Source: Bog-756 sp963829235
GTDB lineage: Bacteria; Actinomycetota; Acidimicrobiia; Acidimicrobiales; RAAP-2
Reading direction: 5' to 3'
NCBI GenBank assembly: GCA_963829235.1
Contig: CAWHIF010000003.1
Span: 1,116,001 to 1,180,000 of the forward strand
Length of the DNA stretch: 64,000 nt
Numbering within the stretch: the stretch's first letter is position 1; each line of letters starts with the position of its first letter. This document shows, in pieces, positions 61,944-64,000 of the stretch. The notes under the pieces were generated by a model that saw only the letters and a program-made list of their open reading frames with translations, had not been told where the DNA came from and searched no databases. The translations under genes and the position numbers were made by a program.

Positions 61944-63893
61944 GTGGCGCTGAAAAAAGAAGACGGCGGCGGGCAGGAAGAATCGACCTACACCGCTGAG
62001 GACATCACAGTTCTGGAGGGTCTCGAACCGGTTCGAAAGCGACCGGGCATGTACATCGGGTCGACCGGACCCACGGGACTGCACCACCTCGTCTGGGAAG
62101 TCGTCGACAACGCGGTGGACGAGGCCATGGCCGGGTACTGCTCCCAGATCGACGTCACCCTGCTGGCCGATGGAGGGGTCCGGGTAGCCGACAACGGACG
62201 CGGCATCCCGATCGGACCGATGAAGGAGCATCAGGGAAAGTCGGCCGCGGAGGTGGTGCTCACCGTGCTCCATGCCGGGGGCAAGTTCGGAGAGGGAGGC
62301 GGATACAAGGTTTCCGGCGGCCTCCACGGTGTGGGGGTCTCGGTGGTGAACGCCCTGTCTACCCGCCTGTTGCTGGAGATCGACCTCGACGGCGACCACC
62401 ACGTGCTCGAGTTCGTCGACGGGGGCAATCCCACCGGCAAGATCGAGATCACCGGGCGAGCCCCGCGGGGCCGGACCGGGACGACCGTGACGTTCTGGCC
62501 GGACCCGGCCATCTTCGAGGACATCGAGTTCCGCGCCCAGACGGTGATGGAGCGCCTCCAGGTGATGGCGTTCCTCAACAAGGGGCTGGAGATCCGGTTC
62601 GCAGATGAGCGGCCCGACGGGAAGGAGTCCCAGGTCTTCAAGTACAAGGACGGCATCGTCGACTACGTCCGCCACCTCAATGCGTCCAAAGAGGCGCTCT
62701 TCCGCAAGGTCGCCTCGCTCGAACAGCGGGAGGAGACCATGGAGGTGGAGATCGCCCTCCAGTGGAACACCGGTTTCTACGAGAGCATCCACTCGTTCGC
62801 CAACGGAATCTCCACCATCGACGGTGGCATGCATGAGGAGGGGTTCAAAAAATCCCTCACCAATGTGGCCAACAAGTACGCACGGGCCAAAGGCACCCTC
62901 AAGGAGAAGGATGACAACCTCCTGGGCGAGGACATCCGCGAGGGTCTGACCGCGATCATCTCGGTCCGTCTCGAGGATCCTCAATTCGAAGGTCAGACGA
63001 AGGCCAAGCTCGGCAACGTCCCGGTTCGCTCCCTCGTCGAGCGGGCCACCAACGAGAAATTGAGTGACTGGTTCGAGGAGAACCCGCGGGAGGCCGGCCA
63101 GATCATCCAGAAGGGCATGTTGGCGGCCCGCGCCCGTGTGGCCGCCCGATCGGCCCGCGACCTCACCCGGCGCAAGTCGGCCCTCGACGGCGCCGGCCTG
63201 CCGGGGAAGCTCGTCGACTGCTCGTCGCGGGATCCGCGGGAGAGCGAGATCTTCATCGTCGAAGGGAACTCGGCCGGCGGTTCCGCCAAGGACGCCCGCA
63301 ACCCCCAGACCCAGGCCATCCTCCCCATCCGCGGGAAGATCCTGAACGTCGAGCGCGCCCGCATCGACAAGATGTTGAAGAACACCGAGATCCAGGCGCT
63401 CATCTCGGCCATCGGTGCCGGTCTGGCCGAGGACTTCGACGTCACGAAGATCCGCTACCACAAGATCATCATCCTGGCCGACGCCGACGTGGACGGCTCG
63501 CACATCCGGACGTTGCTGCTCACATTCTTCTTCCGCCAGATGAAGCCCCTCGTCGAGGGCGGCTTCGTCTACGTTGCGCAACCCCCGTTGTACTCGACCG
63601 AGGTGGGCAAGGAGAAGGCGTACCTCAAGGATGATGCAGCCCGGACGGCATTCCTCCTGGAGAACCCCAACCACACCAAGGAGTTCCAGCGCCTGAAGGG
63701 CCTCGGCGAGATGGACTACGCGGAATTGCGGGAGACGACGATGGACCCGGGCAAACGCTCGCTGCTCCAGATCGCGGTCGAGCAGGCTGCCATCGCCGAC
63801 GAGGTCTGCTCCGTGCTGATGGGCGAGGACGTCGACCTCCGACGCCAGTTCATCCAGACCAACGCCAAAGACGTACGTTTCCTCGACATCTAG
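61944..63893 (+). CDS. gyrB: DNA gyrase subunit B
   Basis: A 649-residue type IIA topoisomerase ATPase subunit. ATP site EVVDNAVDEAMAGY and GRGIPIGPMKEHQGKS, with GGGYKVSGGLHGVGVSVVNA; TOPRIM EGNSAGGSAKDARNPQTQ and DADVDGSHIRTLLLTF; C-terminus NAKDVRFLDI. The GTG at 61944 is chosen since the family start follows it (LKKEDG); the frame opens further upstream without similarity. Intact, unlike dnaA. Confidence 0.96.
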   Translation: MALKKEDGGGQEESTYTAEDITVLEGLEPVRKRPGMYIGSTGPTGLHHLVWEVVDNAVDEAMAGYCSQIDVTLLADGGVRVADNGRGIPIGPMKEHQGKSAAEVVLTVLHAGGKFGEGGGYKVSGGLHGVGVSVVNALSTRLLLEIDLDGDHHVLEFVDGGNPTGKIEITGRAPRGRTGTTVTFWPDPAIFEDIEFRAQTVMERLQVMAFLNKGLEIRFADERPDGKESQVFKYKDGIVDYVRHLNASKEALFRKVASLEQREETMEVEIALQWNTGFYESIHSFANGISTIDGGMHEEGFKKSLTNVANKYARAKGTLKEKDDNLLGEDIREGLTAIISVRLEDPQFEGQTKAKLGNVPVRSLVERATNEKLSDWFEENPREAGQIIQKGMLAARARVAARSARDLTRRKSALDGAGLPGKLVDCSSRDPRESEIFIVEGNSAGGSAKDARNPQTQAILPIRGKILNVERARIDKMLKNTEIQALISAIGAGLAEDFDVTKIRYHKIIILADADVDGSHIRTLLLTFFFRQMKPLVEGGFVYVAQPPLYSTEVGKEKAYLKDDAARTAFLLENPNHTKEFQRLKGLGEMDYAELRETTMDPGKRSLLQIAVEQAAIADEVCSVLMGEDVDLRRQFIQTNAKDVRFLDI

Positions 63894-63970
63894 TCGGTAA
63901 CCGGGTGGAGGCGCCCAATCCGCCCGATCTCGAATTCAGTGACAGTCAGTGACGCAGATAGGACCTAGGA

Positions 63971-64000
63971 ATGCCAGGACGTGAGAACGACGGGACCGGG
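63971..64000 (+). CDS. gyrA: start of DNA gyrase subunit A (cut by window edge)
   Basis: Only ten codons are visible (MPGRENDGTG) from an ATG at 63971 with AGGACCTAGGA just upstream. Assigned from position alone: gyrA follows gyrB in nearly all actinobacteria. Confidence 0.5.
   Translation, partial: MPGRENDGTG

Noticed and set aside
61917..63674. 585-residue minus-strand open frame over gyrB
   Set aside because: A high-GC shadow of gyrB; same pattern occurs antisense to pgi, lon, the sulfatase and the potassium channel.
1..64000. tRNA, rRNA, insertion sequence or prophage
   Set aside because: I looked for tRNA-like cloverleaf ends, transposase motifs and terminal inverted repeats and saw none; gene content is uniform in composition and chromosomal.

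Overview
The window is high-GC DNA with dense, mostly intact genes and many GTG starts. It carries the classic actinobacterial origin neighbourhood: pcnA, a DUF6049-type protein, murJ, trxB, trxA, cwlM, parB, parA, parS, rsmG, jag, yidC, yidD, rnpA, rpmH, oriC, dnaA, dnaN, recF, DUF721, gyrB and gyrA. An F420-type (LLM) oxidoreductase, a mycofactocin-type short-chain dehydrogenase (SDR), a PadR-ino1 pair and a DUF5318 gene point the same way. I infer a chromosome of a high-GC actinobacterium outside the best-known model genera, possibly Acidimicrobiia. No phage, IS element, CRISPR array, tRNA or rRNA was seen.

Layout. 1-8.6 kb: accessory metabolism, with a cut-off TetR regulator, a small membrane protein, a sulfotransferase, a beta-propeller glycosidase-like protein and a formylglycine sulfatase, then an SDR and a divergent PaaX-like regulator/desaturase pair. 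8.6-18.6 kb: pgi, two OmpR-type response regulators, the converging pstSCAB phosphate operon and an RCK-gated potassium channel. 18.7-28.3 kb: lon, then hydrolases, an F420-type oxidoreductase, a methyltransferase, a LysR regulator and a Nudix hydrolase. 28.5-32.9 kb: rpsF-ssb-rpsR-rplI with dnaB, then panB. 33-40.4 kb: a drug exporter, an SDR/NTF2/reductase cluster, DUF5318 and padR-ino1. 40.4-64 kb: the origin-proximal block, with divergent replication genes, four parS sites and oriC on both sides of dnaA.

Functional links. Phosphate: tandem 11-bp GTTC-type repeats precede pstS, and related GTTCACC elements in 11-bp phase precede both response regulator genes, so one Pho circuit probably joins them, although no phoU or sensor kinase is present here. 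Redox: trxA has a textbook SigR/SigH-type promoter, and lon has a near match overlapping a perfect palindrome. Segregation: ParA and ParB face four parS sites embedded in degenerate repeats.

The main caution is frameshifts. Five single-base shifts fall in conserved genes: ssb, the DUF6049-type gene, rsmG, and two compensating ones in dnaA. At least two lie in G/C homopolymers. Base-level assembly errors are the simplest explanation, but the ssb site has the exact phasing of a -1 slippery heptamer and deserves a direct check.
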